Both the position numbers and the translations under genes were made by a program. The notes under the pieces are model-generated. The model did no database searches. It saw only the letters and a program-made list of their open reading frames with translations, and was not told where the DNA came from. A stretch of 64,000 nt of DNA from the NCBI GenBank assembly GCA_023459355.1, contig JAEWUM010000018.1:21213-85212 (forward strand), read 5' to 3'. Positions 9,353-17,663 of this stretch are shown piece after piece (within the stretch, counting starts at the first letter, position 1; each line of letters begins with the position of its first letter). The stretch is from Bacteroidota bacterium. Its GTDB lineage: Bacteria > Bacteroidota > Bacteroidia > Bacteroidales > Paludibacteraceae.

Positions 9353-9865
9353 ATGCTGGACAAAAAGATTGTGGATTTGATTAACAGTCAAATCAATAAA
9401 GAGTTTTACTCTTCGTTTTTCTATTTAGACATGGCAAATTATTACACCGATCAGAGTCTGAACGGTTTCGCCAACTGGTTTAACATCCAAACGCAGGAAG
9501 AATATGCGCATGCCATGCTTTTTCTTCAATATTTACAATTGAACGGAGAAAAGGTAGTGTTGGAAGCCATCGAAAAGCCGGCGGTTGTTTTTAAAAGTCA
9601 CAAACATCCGCTAACAGCTGCTTACGATCATGAATTGTTGGTAACCAAATCTATCAACGAAATTTACGCGGTAGCTTTTGAGCTGAAAGATTTTAAAACC
9701 ATGCAGTTCCTCGACTGGTTCGTGAAAGAACAGGCTGAAGAAGAACAAAACGTGGACGAGCTCTGCAAACGTTTCGACCTATTTGGAGGCGATGCACGTG
9801 GTTTGTATATGCTGGATCAGGAATTGGCAGGTAGAACGTTTACGCCGCCGTCATTAGTGATTTAA
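9353..9865 (+). CDS. ftnA: Bacterial non-haem ferritin
   Basis: A 170-residue four-helix-bundle ferritin. It takes up Fe2+, oxidises it at a di-iron ferroxidase centre and stores it as mineral in a 24-subunit shell. Ligands visible in order are Glu17 (QINKEFYSSFFYLDMANYY), the EEYAHA pair with Glu50 and His53, and EQAEEEQNVDEL in helix 4. The protein lacks the haem-binding Met pattern of bacterioferritin. It follows murA by 36 bp and is closed by a strong hairpin terminator at 9886-9916. No Fur-like box is obvious. Confidence 0.93.
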   Translation: MLDKKIVDLINSQINKEFYSSFFYLDMANYYTDQSLNGFANWFNIQTQEEYAHAMLFLQYLQLNGEKVVLEAIEKPAVVFKSHKHPLTAAYDHELLVTKSINEIYAVAFELKDFKTMQFLDWFVKEQAEEEQNVDELCKRFDLFGGDARGLYMLDQELAGRTFTPPSLVI

Positions 9866-9885
9866 ATGCATCGGATTTTCGTCGT

Positions 9886-9916
9886 AGAGACGCCCTATTA
9901 GGGCGTCTCTTTTTTT
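9886..9916 (+). terminator. Rho-independent terminator of the ferritin gene, made from a dispersed palindrome
   Basis: Stem AGAGACGCCC / GGGCGTCTCT with loop TATTA, followed by a run of T. An inverted copy of the same palindrome lies at 9982-10006, at the end of glmM, so the two convergent genes are closed by mirror copies of one repeat. Confidence 0.85.
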
Positions 9917-9981
9917 ATCCAGACACCTTTCATTAGGTGTTTGGCAAAAATAATTGATATTTCACGCATTTGAAAAATTTA

Positions 9982-10006
9982 AGACGCCCTAATAGGGCGT
10001 CTCTAC
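9982..10006 (-). repeat. Inverted copy of the AGACGCCCTAATAGGGCGTCT palindrome
   Basis: Reverse complement of the element in the ferritin terminator. Its sequence contains the glmM stop codon (9989-9991) and supplies the last GlmM residues, ETPY. No T-run follows on the minus strand, so it is a weaker terminator. Confidence 0.75.
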
Positions 10007-11386
10007 AATTTGTTTGATTTGCCCTATCACCTCCTGCGCGAATTGCTCTGCTTCTGCAGTTGTTCCGGCTTCGGAATAGATACGAATAATCGGTTCTGTA
10101 TTTGATTTCCGCAAGTGTACCCATCCTGTCGGGAAGTCGATTTTTACCCCATCAATATCATTTACTTCATACTGCTGATATTTCTCCTTAATTTTTGCGA
10201 GAATATTATCTACGTCAATCTGCGGGGTGAGTTCAATTTTATTTTTCGAAATGAAGTAATCGGGATACGTCCTTCTTAATTCTGAGACTTTCTTTCCTGA
10301 TTTAGCCAGCCAACTAAGGAACAAGGCAATACCCACCAGTGCATCCCTTCCGTAATGACTGGCCGGGTAAATAACACCGCCGTTACCTTCACCGCCAATC
10401 ACGGCATTCGTCGCTTTCATTTTGGCAACTACGTTGACTTCTCCAACGGCTGCTGCATTGTATTCCATGCCATAACGTTGTGTAACATCCCGCAGGGCGC
10501 GACTGGAACTGAGGTTTGAAACCGTATTACCCGGAGTATTTTGCAAAACATAATCGGCTATTGCAACCAGGGTATATTCTTCACCAAACATAGAACCATC
10601 TTCGGCAATGATGGCCAAACGGTCGACATCCGGATCAACGACAAAACCCACATCAGCTTTTCCCGATTTCATCAGATTGGAAATATCCGTAAGATGCTCC
10701 GGTAGCGGTTCCGGATTGTGCGGAAAATGACCGGTCGGGTCACAATATAATTTTTCGACTTGTTTAACACCCAATGCTTCCAATAACACTGGCAAGGCAA
10801 CACCTCCTACTGAATTCACACAATCAATAGCCACCGTGAATCCAGCTTTGCGGATGGCTTCCACATCAACCAAATCCAGCGCCAGCAAACTTTCAACATG
10901 TTTCTGCGTATACGTATCGTTTTCTGTTAGTTTTCCCAGTTGATCCACTTCAGCAAACACGAAATCATCATCAGCTGCTTTCTTCAACACATCTTCACCC
11001 TGGGCAGCATTCAGAAATTCACCTCTTTCATTCAACAACTTCAGGGCGTTCCATTGTTTGGGGTTATGACTTGCCGTCAGGATAATACCACCGGCAGCTT
11101 GTTCCATTGTAACCGCCAACTCGGTCGTCGGCGTAGTAGCCAGTCCAATGTTCACCACATCAAAACCCATTCCCAGCAGGGTACCGATAACTACCTGTCC
11201 AACCATCTCGCCGGAAATGCGGGCATCCCGTCCCACTACTATCTTATTAGAATCGATGGTTTTGTTTTCACGAATGTGGCGCGCATAAGCAGCCGTAAAA
11301 CGAACAATATCGAGGGGACTCAACCCCTCGCCGACAGTGCCCCCGATGGTGCCCCGAATGCCGGAAATTGATTTTATTAAAGTCAT
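9989..11386 (-). CDS. glmM: Phosphoglucosamine mutase
   Basis: A 465-residue member of the alpha-D-phosphohexomutase family. It interconverts glucosamine-6-phosphate and glucosamine-1-phosphate on the way to UDP-GlcNAc, the MurA substrate. The phosphoserine loop is IILTASHNPKQWNA with Ser106. The metal-binding loop is DPDVDRLAII, the sugar-binding motif is GGEGNGGVIYP, and the phosphate-binding loop near the C-terminus is LRKSNTEPIIRIY. Length is typical (about 450-465). The final residues ETPY come from a dispersed palindrome that has become the 3' end of the gene. It stands alone, convergent with ferritin. Confidence 0.93.
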   Translation of the reverse strand: MTLIKSISGIRGTIGGTVGEGLSPLDIVRFTAAYARHIRENKTIDSNKIVVGRDARISGEMVGQVVIGTLLGMGFDVVNIGLATTPTTELAVTMEQAAGGIILTASHNPKQWNALKLLNERGEFLNAAQGEDVLKKAADDDFVFAEVDQLGKLTENDTYTQKHVESLLALDLVDVEAIRKAGFTVAIDCVNSVGGVALPVLLEALGVKQVEKLYCDPTGHFPHNPEPLPEHLTDISNLMKSGKADVGFVVDPDVDRLAIIAEDGSMFGEEYTLVAIADYVLQNTPGNTVSNLSSSRALRDVTQRYGMEYNAAAVGEVNVVAKMKATNAVIGGEGNGGVIYPASHYGRDALVGIALFLSWLAKSGKKVSELRRTYPDYFISKNKIELTPQIDVDNILAKIKEKYQQYEVNDIDGVKIDFPTGWVHLRKSNTEPIIRIYSEAGTTAEAEQFAQEVIGQIKQIVETPY

Positions 11387-11423
11387 GTTTTCGTATTTAT
11401 AATAAAATTATGTTGATTAATTA

Positions 11424-11546
11424 GTGGTTAGCAGATAGTGGTTAGTGGTTAGTTAGTTTAAGAGTTTAAAGTATAAAGAGGACTTCGTTAATCGCTATTC
11501 GTTATTAGCTATTCGCTATTCGCTTTCCGTTCTCCGCTTTCCGCTA
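11424..11546. repeat. Heptamer-type spacer repeats (GTGGTTA and TTTCCGC words)
   Basis: Upstream of glmM, TAGTGGTTAG-type units (11421-11458) are followed by TTCGCTATTCGC and CTTTCCG units (11495-11545). They fill the whole gap to the DUF4827 gene and show no coding sense. Confidence 0.7.
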
Positions 11547-11548
11547 AA

Positions 11549-12094
11549 TTAGTACTTACTTATTCTGATATTAATATCATAACCTACAGGAGTTGCGGGT
11601 CTGCTGAATTTCGACATACCGATTTTCGATGGTACAATCAGTTTCGCTTCCGCGTTATTGAATTTCATATAACGAACGGCCTCATGCCAGGCTGCACAGG
11701 CCTGAGATAAATCCAGGTAGTTAAATTGCAATGGATTCGGGTAGTTTACAGAACTCTGACTTGAAATCGTATCTGCTTTCACTCCCAGTGTATACTCATC
11801 AAAGCGCGGAACAATCACATCGCCTGCAATTGCACTGTCACCTTCATTTACAGTATCACCCTGTTTTGTCAACCGAAAATACAAGCCGGTTTTACTCTTG
11901 TAATAAACCTTGTCGGGCCACGGGAAAGTCGGCATTACCGTTACAACCTGAATCTGCTGACGTGAAATAAAGTCAGCAATCAACTCCCGTTCGGCTTTCA
12001 ACTCTTCAGCATAAGTAACATTGTCGTCCTTACAGGCAACAAATAAAAGCGCCACTATGAGTGCAAAGAAGATATTCTTAAGAAAGTGTTTCAT
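11549..12094 (-). CDS. DUF4827 lipoprotein (FKBP-like fold)
   Basis: I place the start at the ATG at 12092-12094, giving 181 residues beginning MKHFLKNIFFALIVALLFVACKDD, a lipoprotein signal. The frame is open further upstream, but those 14 extra codons read MTGDWRLETGD, which is translated heptamer repeat. The body (VYYKSKTGLYFRLTKQGD; EGDSAIAGDVIVPRFDEYTL) resembles DUF4827, a Bacteroidetes family related to FKBP-type peptidyl-prolyl isomerases. It is probably periplasmic or outer-membrane anchored. It follows thrA on the same strand across a repeat-filled gap. Substrate unknown. Confidence 0.78.
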   Translation of the reverse strand: MKHFLKNIFFALIVALLFVACKDDNVTYAEELKAERELIADFISRQQIQVVTVMPTFPWPDKVYYKSKTGLYFRLTKQGDTVNEGDSAIAGDVIVPRFDEYTLGVKADTISSQSSVNYPNPLQFNYLDLSQACAAWHEAVRYMKFNNAEAKLIVPSKIGMSKFSRPATPVGYDINIRISKY

Positions 12095-12103
12095 TTTATG
12101 TAT

Positions 12104-12170
12104 GTCTCCGGTCTCCAGTCTCCAGTCACCAGTCATTAACCACTAACCATTAACCACTAACCACTAATTA
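12104..12170. repeat. Heptamer tandem repeat (GGAGACT / GGTGACT / AGTGGTT, minus-strand sense)
   Basis: Runs of TCTCCGG, TCTCCAG, TCACCAG and TTAACCACTAACCAC with 7-base spacing fill the gap between thrA and the DUF4827 gene. The same words in the same order lie before the radical SAM gene at 26525-26600. Confidence 0.8.
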
Positions 12171-14600
12171 TTATCTTATATTCGCAATACTCATGATATC
12201 AGCAAAAACACCGGCGGCTGTTACGCTTGCCCCGGCACCGTATCCTTTGATAATCATCGGGTAATCGTAATAACGTTCAGTTTTAATCATGATGATGTTG
12301 TTGCTACCTTCCAGTTCGTAGAAAGGATGACGCATATCCACTTCCTGCAAACCTACAGAACAATCTCCGTTTTCCATGGTAGCCACGAAACGGTAACGTT
12401 TATTTTCGGATTGCAGACGTTGGCGTACACTTTCAAACTCGGCATCCATTTCATGAATGGTATTCCAGAAATCTTCCAAAGTACCATCAAAATAACGCTG
12501 CGGAATAAACAAGTTTTTCTTCACATCACTTTGTTCTACCTTATAACCTGCTTCCCTTGACAGAATCACTAATTTGCGGATTACATCCGTACCACTTAAA
12601 TCGATTCTCGGATCAGGTTCAGCATAACGGGCTTCCTTCGCCAACTGAATGGCTTTGCTCAACGGAATTTCAGCACTGATGGTATTGAAAATAAAGTTCA
12701 GCGTACCGGAGAGTACCGCTTCTAATTTCAGAATTTTATCGCCGGAATTAACCAGGTTATTCATCGTGTTGATAATCGGCAAACCGGCACCCACATTGGT
12801 TTCAAACAAGAATTTGATGCCTTTCTTGCGGGCAATTTCTTTCAATTCGGCATAGTTGGTATAATCGCCGGAAGCAGCAATTTTATTGGCCGCTACCACC
12901 GACACGTTGTGTTGCAACAAATCTTTATAGAGCGCAGCCACCTGATAACTTGCTGTGCAATCAACAAATACAGGATTGTAGATATTCATATCCAGGATAC
13001 CCTTCAGAATTACTTCCGGAGAAGTCGGGATACCATCCAGCGCAATCAATTCAGGGTAATTACTTAGCATAATACCATCGCGGTTGAACAGCACCTTGTT
13101 TTCATCCGCGATGCCCACAACCTTAATTTTCAGGTTGTTTTGCTTTTTCAGCTTGGGCTGTTGCAACATAATCTGATCCAGCAGACCACCACCTACCGTT
13201 CCTGTACCCACTAAGAAAATATTCAGCTCCTGATATTCCGACAGGAAAAATGCTTCATGAATCACATTCAGCGCTTTCCGCAAGGATACCGAATCAATTA
13301 CAAAAGAGATATTCGTTTCAGAAGCTCCCTGTGCAATGGCAATTACATTTACACCACTGCGACCGAGGGCGCCAAATAATTTACCGGAAATACCGGGAAT
13401 GCGTTTCATATTATCGCCCACCACCGCGATAGTAGCCAAGTCCTTTTCAGCCTTGACATTATTAATTTCACCGATGGCCAGTTCGTGGGCAAATTCTTCG
13501 GAAATCACCTTGACTGCGATATCCGCTTCCGCATTGGTAACACCGATAGAGATCGTATTTTCGGAAGAAGCCTGTGAAATGAAGAAAGCCGAGACACCCA
13601 CATTGGCAAGCGCACCGAACAAACGTTTACTCACCCCGATTACGCCAACCATACCGAGACCCTGCATGGTCACCAGCGCCGAATCGTTGATGGATGAAAT
13701 TCCTTTTACCGGCTGATTACTTGTATCCTTTGCACGGGAAATATAGGTTCCCGGCGCATCCGGGTTGAACGTATTCTTGATTAAAATAGGGATATTCTGA
13801 TGATATACCGGGAAGATTGTCGGCGGATAAATGACTTTAGCGCCATAATTGCAAAGCTCCATCGCTTCGATGTAGCTCAAATTATCAATCACAAAAGCCT
13901 TGCTAATCACGCGTGGATCGGCCGTCATAAAGCCATCCACATCCGTCCAGATTTCGAGGCTATCGGCATGTAAGGCAGCAGCCAGAATAGCCGCCGTATA
14001 ATCAGAGCCTCCACGACCCAGATTCGTAATAACACCCGACTCTTTATCCGTGGTGATAAAACCGGGACAAACCGTCAACACCTGTTTTTCAGGAAAATAA
14101 CTACGGATAAGCGCATTGGTAGTTTCAATATCGAGCGTATGTTTCCCAAATGCCGTATTCGTTTTGATGAAATCAGGAGAATAGGCATAAGCAGCGCCTT
14201 CGATAACTGTAGCAATAATAACCGAAGAAATCCTTTCGCCGAAACTTACAATTAAGTCCTTCGTCTGCTGATTCAGTTCTTTTGAGTCGGCAACTTGTTT
14301 GTAAACGGCTAAAAGTTCGTCAAATATGCCATTAATTTTTCCTTTGATACCATCAGCTTTCGTTTCCGTCATGACGCCTTTAATGACATCAAAGTGACGT
14401 TTCACCACGGCATCAAACTCAGTCTCAACGTTCTGCCCTCTGAAGGCCATATCGGTCAACGCAATCAGCTTGTCAGTTATGCCACCCAGGGCAGATACCA
14501 CCACGATTACCGGTTCTTTCTCACTCTCAACGATGCGTTTTACATTTAAAATGCTTTCTACGGAACCTACGGATGTTCCGCCAAATTTCATTACCTTCAT
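12171..14600 (-). CDS. thrA: Bifunctional aspartokinase / homoserine dehydrogenase
   Basis: An 809-residue fusion that catalyses the first and third steps from aspartate toward threonine, methionine and lysine precursors. The aspartokinase part opens MKVMKFGGTSVG and contains TNLGRGGSDYTAA. Two ACT regulatory domains follow (VTMQGLGMVGVIGVS; IAVVGDNMKRIPGISGKLFGAL). The dehydrogenase part begins about residue 465 with the NAD(P) motif FLVGTGTVGGGL and contains AANKIAASG and the catalytic Lys segment LSGTDVIRKLVILSREAGY. Length matches E. coli ThrA. It is a single gene here, with no thrB or thrC next to it. Feedback control by threonine is expected from the ACT domains. Confidence 0.95.
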   Translation of the reverse strand: MKVMKFGGTSVGSVESILNVKRIVESEKEPVIVVVSALGGITDKLIALTDMAFRGQNVETEFDAVVKRHFDVIKGVMTETKADGIKGKINGIFDELLAVYKQVADSKELNQQTKDLIVSFGERISSVIIATVIEGAAYAYSPDFIKTNTAFGKHTLDIETTNALIRSYFPEKQVLTVCPGFITTDKESGVITNLGRGGSDYTAAILAAALHADSLEIWTDVDGFMTADPRVISKAFVIDNLSYIEAMELCNYGAKVIYPPTIFPVYHQNIPILIKNTFNPDAPGTYISRAKDTSNQPVKGISSINDSALVTMQGLGMVGVIGVSKRLFGALANVGVSAFFISQASSENTISIGVTNAEADIAVKVISEEFAHELAIGEINNVKAEKDLATIAVVGDNMKRIPGISGKLFGALGRSGVNVIAIAQGASETNISFVIDSVSLRKALNVIHEAFFLSEYQELNIFLVGTGTVGGGLLDQIMLQQPKLKKQNNLKIKVVGIADENKVLFNRDGIMLSNYPELIALDGIPTSPEVILKGILDMNIYNPVFVDCTASYQVAALYKDLLQHNVSVVAANKIAASGDYTNYAELKEIARKKGIKFLFETNVGAGLPIINTMNNLVNSGDKILKLEAVLSGTLNFIFNTISAEIPLSKAIQLAKEARYAEPDPRIDLSGTDVIRKLVILSREAGYKVEQSDVKKNLFIPQRYFDGTLEDFWNTIHEMDAEFESVRQRLQSENKRYRFVATMENGDCSVGLQEVDMRHPFYELEGSNNIIMIKTERYYDYPMIIKGYGAGASVTAAGVFADIMSIANIR

Positions 14601-14687
14601 CTTTTCTATTAGCTTATTTTTTGAGCCTGCAATATTAGCGATTTTTCCCCAATAATTAAGTGGATTTTTTGTTTTTTAATTAATGAG

Positions 14688-14718
14688 TTGTATTTTCAGG
14701 AAAATTATACTACTTTTG
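14688..14718 (+). promoter_or_regulatory. Promoter of tRNA-Arg(TCT)
   Basis: TTG at 14688-14690, a 20-bp spacer and TACTTTTG at 14711-14718, ending 37 bp before the tRNA. Confidence 0.75.
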
Positions 14719-14755
14719 CAGCGCTTTTCGAACAAAAAAGCAAACTTAGTGAAAT

Positions 14756-14829
14756 GGTCCGGTAGCTCAGCTGGATAGAGCAACAGCCTTCTAAGCTGTG
14801 GGTCGTGGGTTCGAATCCCGCCCGGATCA
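14756..14829 (+). tRNA. tRNA-Arg (anticodon TCT)
   Basis: A cloverleaf folds fully. The acceptor is GGTCCGG/CCGGATC, the D-arm GCTC/GAGC has the canonical loop AGCTGGATA, and the anticodon stem ACAGC/GCTGT has loop CTTCTAA with anticodon TCT. The T-arm is GTGGG/CCCGC with loop TTCGAAT. The discriminator base is A and CCA is not encoded. It reads AGA codons. Confidence 0.95.
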
Positions 14830-14874
14830 CGAAAAAAAAGCTAATCATTAGTTATGGTTGGCCTTTTTTTTTCG
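14830..14874 (+). terminator. Terminator-like hairpin after tRNA-Arg
   Basis: CGAAAAAAAAGC and GGCCTTTTTTTTCG are near-complementary arms around a 16-bp AT-rich loop. The T-run marks a plausible intrinsic terminator. Confidence 0.55.
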
Positions 14875-14914
14875 TGTTACAAGCAAGCAACTATCCTGCT
14901 TATCGGGTCTAAAA

Positions 14915-15002
14915 CAAAAAAAGCTCAGAGGCTTTCAGAAAAAGCTCTGGGGTTTTTGAAAAAAGCTCAGAGCTTTTTGAAATATCCTCTGGGGTTTTCA
15001 GA
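14915..15002. repeat. Tandem array of about 21-bp palindromic units (AAAAAGCTC...)
   Basis: Four consecutive units share the plan A-tract, GCTC, AGAG or TGGG, T-tract: AAAAAGCTCAGAGGCTTT, AAAAAGCTCTGGGGTTTTT, AAAAAGCTCAGAGCTTTTT and AAATATCCTCTGGGGTTTT. Each can form a small hairpin. There is no ORF. Confidence 0.75.
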
Positions 15003-15035
15003 ATAAGGTGGTAATGTATGGGGTTACTTATCAAG

Positions 15036-15122
15036 GCGAATCAGGAGTTATTTTTGTTCAAAGCTGCATTGTTTTACTAAGCCGCGCAGCGGCTTAGTAG
15101 AATCATTCAACTACTGATTCGC
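15036..15122. repeat. Nested inverted repeat (hairpin element)
   Basis: Outer arms 15036-15049 (GCGAATCAGGAGTT) and 15109-15122 pair with one mismatch. Inside, 15075-15085 TACTAAGCCGC and 15089-15099 form a perfect 11-bp stem with a 3-base loop. No adjacent coding sequence. Confidence 0.75.
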
Positions 15123-15240
15123 ATTATTTATATTGTATTGATTTGCGTGTTGGAAAATCTATCACAGAAAGGGATTCTGTAATTAAATGTAAATGAAAAC
15201 ATTATACACCTTTACAGACAAAACAGGACTTATCTAAAGC

Positions 15241-15394
15241 GAGTTGCCCAACTCGCGCAAACGAGTTGGGCAACTCACGCAAACAAGTTGGGCAACTCAC
15301 GCGAACGAGTTGGGCAACTCGCGTAAACAAGTTGGGCAACTCGCATGAACAAGATGGGCATCTATCTCAAAACAGATGGGCAACTGCAAACACA
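15241..15394. repeat. 22-bp tandem array of GAGTTGGGCAACTC palindromes
   Basis: Seven units repeat with an exact 22-bp step: a 14-bp near-palindrome (GAGTTGGGCAACTC and variants) and an 8-bp linker such as ACGCAAAC. The first unit carries the complementary core GCCC. The last two units are diverged (AAGATGGGCATCTA, CAGATGGGCAACTG). It ends about 25 bp from the 3' end of the arr gene. There is no ORF across it and no cas gene near it. Confidence 0.85.
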
Positions 15395-15420
15395 AACCTT
15401 TAATATGACTTTTACTGATT

Positions 15421-15861
15421 TTAGTCGTTCAGAGAATGAACGCCTTGTTCCTTTAATTTTTCAAGGTGGTCTTTCATTGTTTTAACCTGTTCAGCTGGGT
15501 GTCCAATCCAGACTGTGACTTCTCCTACAACTCTGAATGGCTCGGTAGAACGATATGATTTTGTCGGATTACCCGGAAACTTCTTGTCTGTCAGGTCCGG
15601 ATCGTCTTCTATTTCTCCGGTAGGTTCTACCAGATAAATTCTTTCACGTTCTTGTCCGGAGGCGAGTTCTGCACCCCAAATTGCGGCATCCAATGTTGCT
15701 GTCAGGAAAATGTATTTTGCATTTTTTTGCTGCCCGTAGTTTGAATTGTAACCAGCTTCTATCAGGTCACCTACTTTTAAATCTGCTTTCGTTCCGTGAA
15801 AATAAGTTTGCACGAAAGATGTTGCTCCTTGTACGTTTATCTGCTGTTTGTTTTGTTCCAT
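15421..15861 (-). CDS. arr: Rifampin ADP-ribosyltransferase (Arr)
   Basis: I take the ATG at 15859-15861, giving 146 residues, close to the usual Arr length of about 140. An in-frame ATG at 15912 and TTG at 15918 would extend it. Arr transfers ADP-ribose from NAD+ to a hydroxyl of rifamycins and inactivates them. Diagnostic segments are TYFHGTKADLKVGDLIEAGY at the N-terminus, IFLTATLDAAIWGAELA, RIYLVEPTG, and DDPDLTDKKFPGNPTKSYRS with the family's conserved Asp. It stands alone, flanked by the palindromic array and an intergenic gap, with no integron or transposase next to it. Confidence 0.9.
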   Translation of the reverse strand: MEQNKQQINVQGATSFVQTYFHGTKADLKVGDLIEAGYNSNYGQQKNAKYIFLTATLDAAIWGAELASGQERERIYLVEPTGEIEDDPDLTDKKFPGNPTKSYRSTEPFRVVGEVTVWIGHPAEQVKTMKDHLEKLKEQGVHSLND

Positions 15862-16047
15862 TTTCAAAGCGAATGATGTTAACCCGGGTTTGTCAAGCTT
15901 GCTTGAGCACATAATCAATGATAACGTTTAGTGGCAAAAATTGTTTTAGACATTTGCTATCATAGTCCATAAGATTTTGCTTGCTATCGGCAACAGCATC
16001 TCTCCCTAACCAACAGATTGCCGACTGGGATATTCACCAAAAAACCT

Positions 16048-16055
16048 TATCTTTG
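16048..16055 (+). promoter_or_regulatory. -7 element TATCTTTG
   Basis: A match to TAnnTTTG 42 bp before the FAD oxidoreductase start. A convincing TTG at the right distance is not seen. Confidence 0.5.
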
Positions 16056-16097
16056 CAGCCGACAAAAACAAAAAAGACAATCAATTGTTTATAGGAT

Positions 16098-17663
16098 ATG
16101 CAAACCCAACTTCAACTCATACTTACACCGGAACAAGTTCACAAGGAAGATTTACTAAAGCAAAAAGTTGCTGAAAAGATAAACGTGCCCATCAACCGCG
16201 TTGAAGCAATCCGTATCATCAAAAAATCTATTGATGCGCGGGCGGCATTTCCCAAGATAAACCTGACCGTTGAGGTTTATTTGGATGAGGCCCCTCCTAA
16301 AACAATATATAATAAGAAATTTAACTATCAGGATGTGCGCGACAAAGAACCGGTGCTTGTTATAGGCTCGGGACCTGCCGGCTTGTTTGCTGCATTGAAA
16401 CTGGTCGAGTTGGGCATGAAACCCATCGTACTGGAACGGGGAAAAAAAGCCGAAGATCGCAGATATGATATTGCTTCACTAAACCGGAATAAAGGCATCA
16501 ACCCTGAATCGAACTTTTGCTTTGGCGAAGGTGGTGCGGGGACATTCTCCGATGGAAAACTGTACACCCGATCCAAAAAGAAAGGAAATGCGCAGGAAAT
16601 CTTAGAGATATTTCATTATCATGGCGCTGCCGAAGATATTTTATTCGATGCGCATCCACATATCGGCTCCGATTTGTTGCCAGGCGTAATCGCCAACATC
16701 AGCAATACCATCACCTCGCACGGCGGGGAAATTCATTTTGAAAAGAAACTGACCGAAATTATCCTGGACGGGAACCAGATTCGGGGTTGTAGAACAGAAG
16801 ATGGAACTGAATACAAAGCCAATTACCTGATACTCGCAACCGGTCATTCGGCACATGATATTTACGAAATGCTACATGCGCAAAAAGTAAAACTCGAAAC
16901 CAAAGGCTTTGCCATGGGCGTTCGGGTTGAACATCCGCAGGAGTTGATTGATAAGATTCAATACCACTGTCCGGCCCGCGGCCCTTACCTGCCGGCTGCG
17001 AACTACAGCTTAGTGGAGCAGGTGGCCGACAGAGGAGTTTATACCTTTTGCATGTGCCCGGGTGGCAGGATAGTGCCCGCCGGCACCAGCGACCATGAAA
17101 TCGTGGTGAATGGTATGTCGGCCTCTAAACGCAACTCTCCATTTGCCAATTCGGGTGTAGTGGTTGAAATCAGACAGGAGGATATTCCGCAGGAATTTCA
17201 GCAACACGGAACATTAGCCGGGTTACGATATCAGCAACACCTCGAGCACCTGGCTTACCTTAACAATGGCGGACTTGGACAAAAGGCTCCGGCACAACGG
17301 CTCATCGATTTCGTAAGGGGAAAAGTTTCAGCTGATTTACCCGAATGCTCCTATATGCCGGGGATTATTTCTTCTCCCTTGCATTTCTGGCTACCAGAAC
17401 ATATTTCAAGCAGGTTACGGGAAGCTTTCAGAATGTTTGACCGGAAAATGAGGGGTTATCTGACTAATGAAGCGGTAGTTGTTGGCGTTGAGACCAGGTC
17501 TTCATCAGCGGTGCGGATTCCGCGTGACCCGGAAACGGGTCAACACCCGGAAATAAAGGGTCTGTTCCCTGCCGGCGAAGGTTCCGGATTCTCAGGAGGA
17601 ATTACCTCTTCAGCCATAGATGGTGAAAATGCAGCAAATCATGTATTTTCATTGAGCCACTGA
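16098..17663 (+). CDS. FAD-dependent dehydrogenase (COG2509 type)
   Basis: A cytosolic 521-residue flavoprotein. An N-terminal alpha/beta appendage (residues 1-80, RVEAIRIIKKSIDARAAFP) precedes a Rossmann fold with VIGSGPAGLFAAL (Gly90, Gly92, Gly95) and the ribose-binding Glu in PIVLERGKKAEDR. Later motifs are NFCFGEGGAGTFSDGKLYTR, ILATGHSAHDIYEML, and the C-terminal FAD-contacting LFPAGEGSGFSGGITSSAIDG. The family is widespread and uncharacterised; the reaction is not known. Its 3' end overlaps the convergent AraC-type gene by 25 bp. Confidence 0.88.
   Translation: MQTQLQLILTPEQVHKEDLLKQKVAEKINVPINRVEAIRIIKKSIDARAAFPKINLTVEVYLDEAPPKTIYNKKFNYQDVRDKEPVLVIGSGPAGLFAALKLVELGMKPIVLERGKKAEDRRYDIASLNRNKGINPESNFCFGEGGAGTFSDGKLYTRSKKKGNAQEILEIFHYHGAAEDILFDAHPHIGSDLLPGVIANISNTITSHGGEIHFEKKLTEIILDGNQIRGCRTEDGTEYKANYLILATGHSAHDIYEMLHAQKVKLETKGFAMGVRVEHPQELIDKIQYHCPARGPYLPAANYSLVEQVADRGVYTFCMCPGGRIVPAGTSDHEIVVNGMSASKRNSPFANSGVVVEIRQEDIPQEFQQHGTLAGLRYQQHLEHLAYLNNGGLGQKAPAQRLIDFVRGKVSADLPECSYMPGIISSPLHFWLPEHISSRLREAFRMFDRKMRGYLTNEAVVVGVETRSSSAVRIPRDPETGQHPEIKGLFPAGEGSGFSGGITSSAIDGENAANHVFSLSH

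Noticed and set aside
15241..15394. CRISPR array
   Set aside because: Unit is only 22 bp with 8-bp, near-identical linkers; there are no unique spacers and no cas genes.
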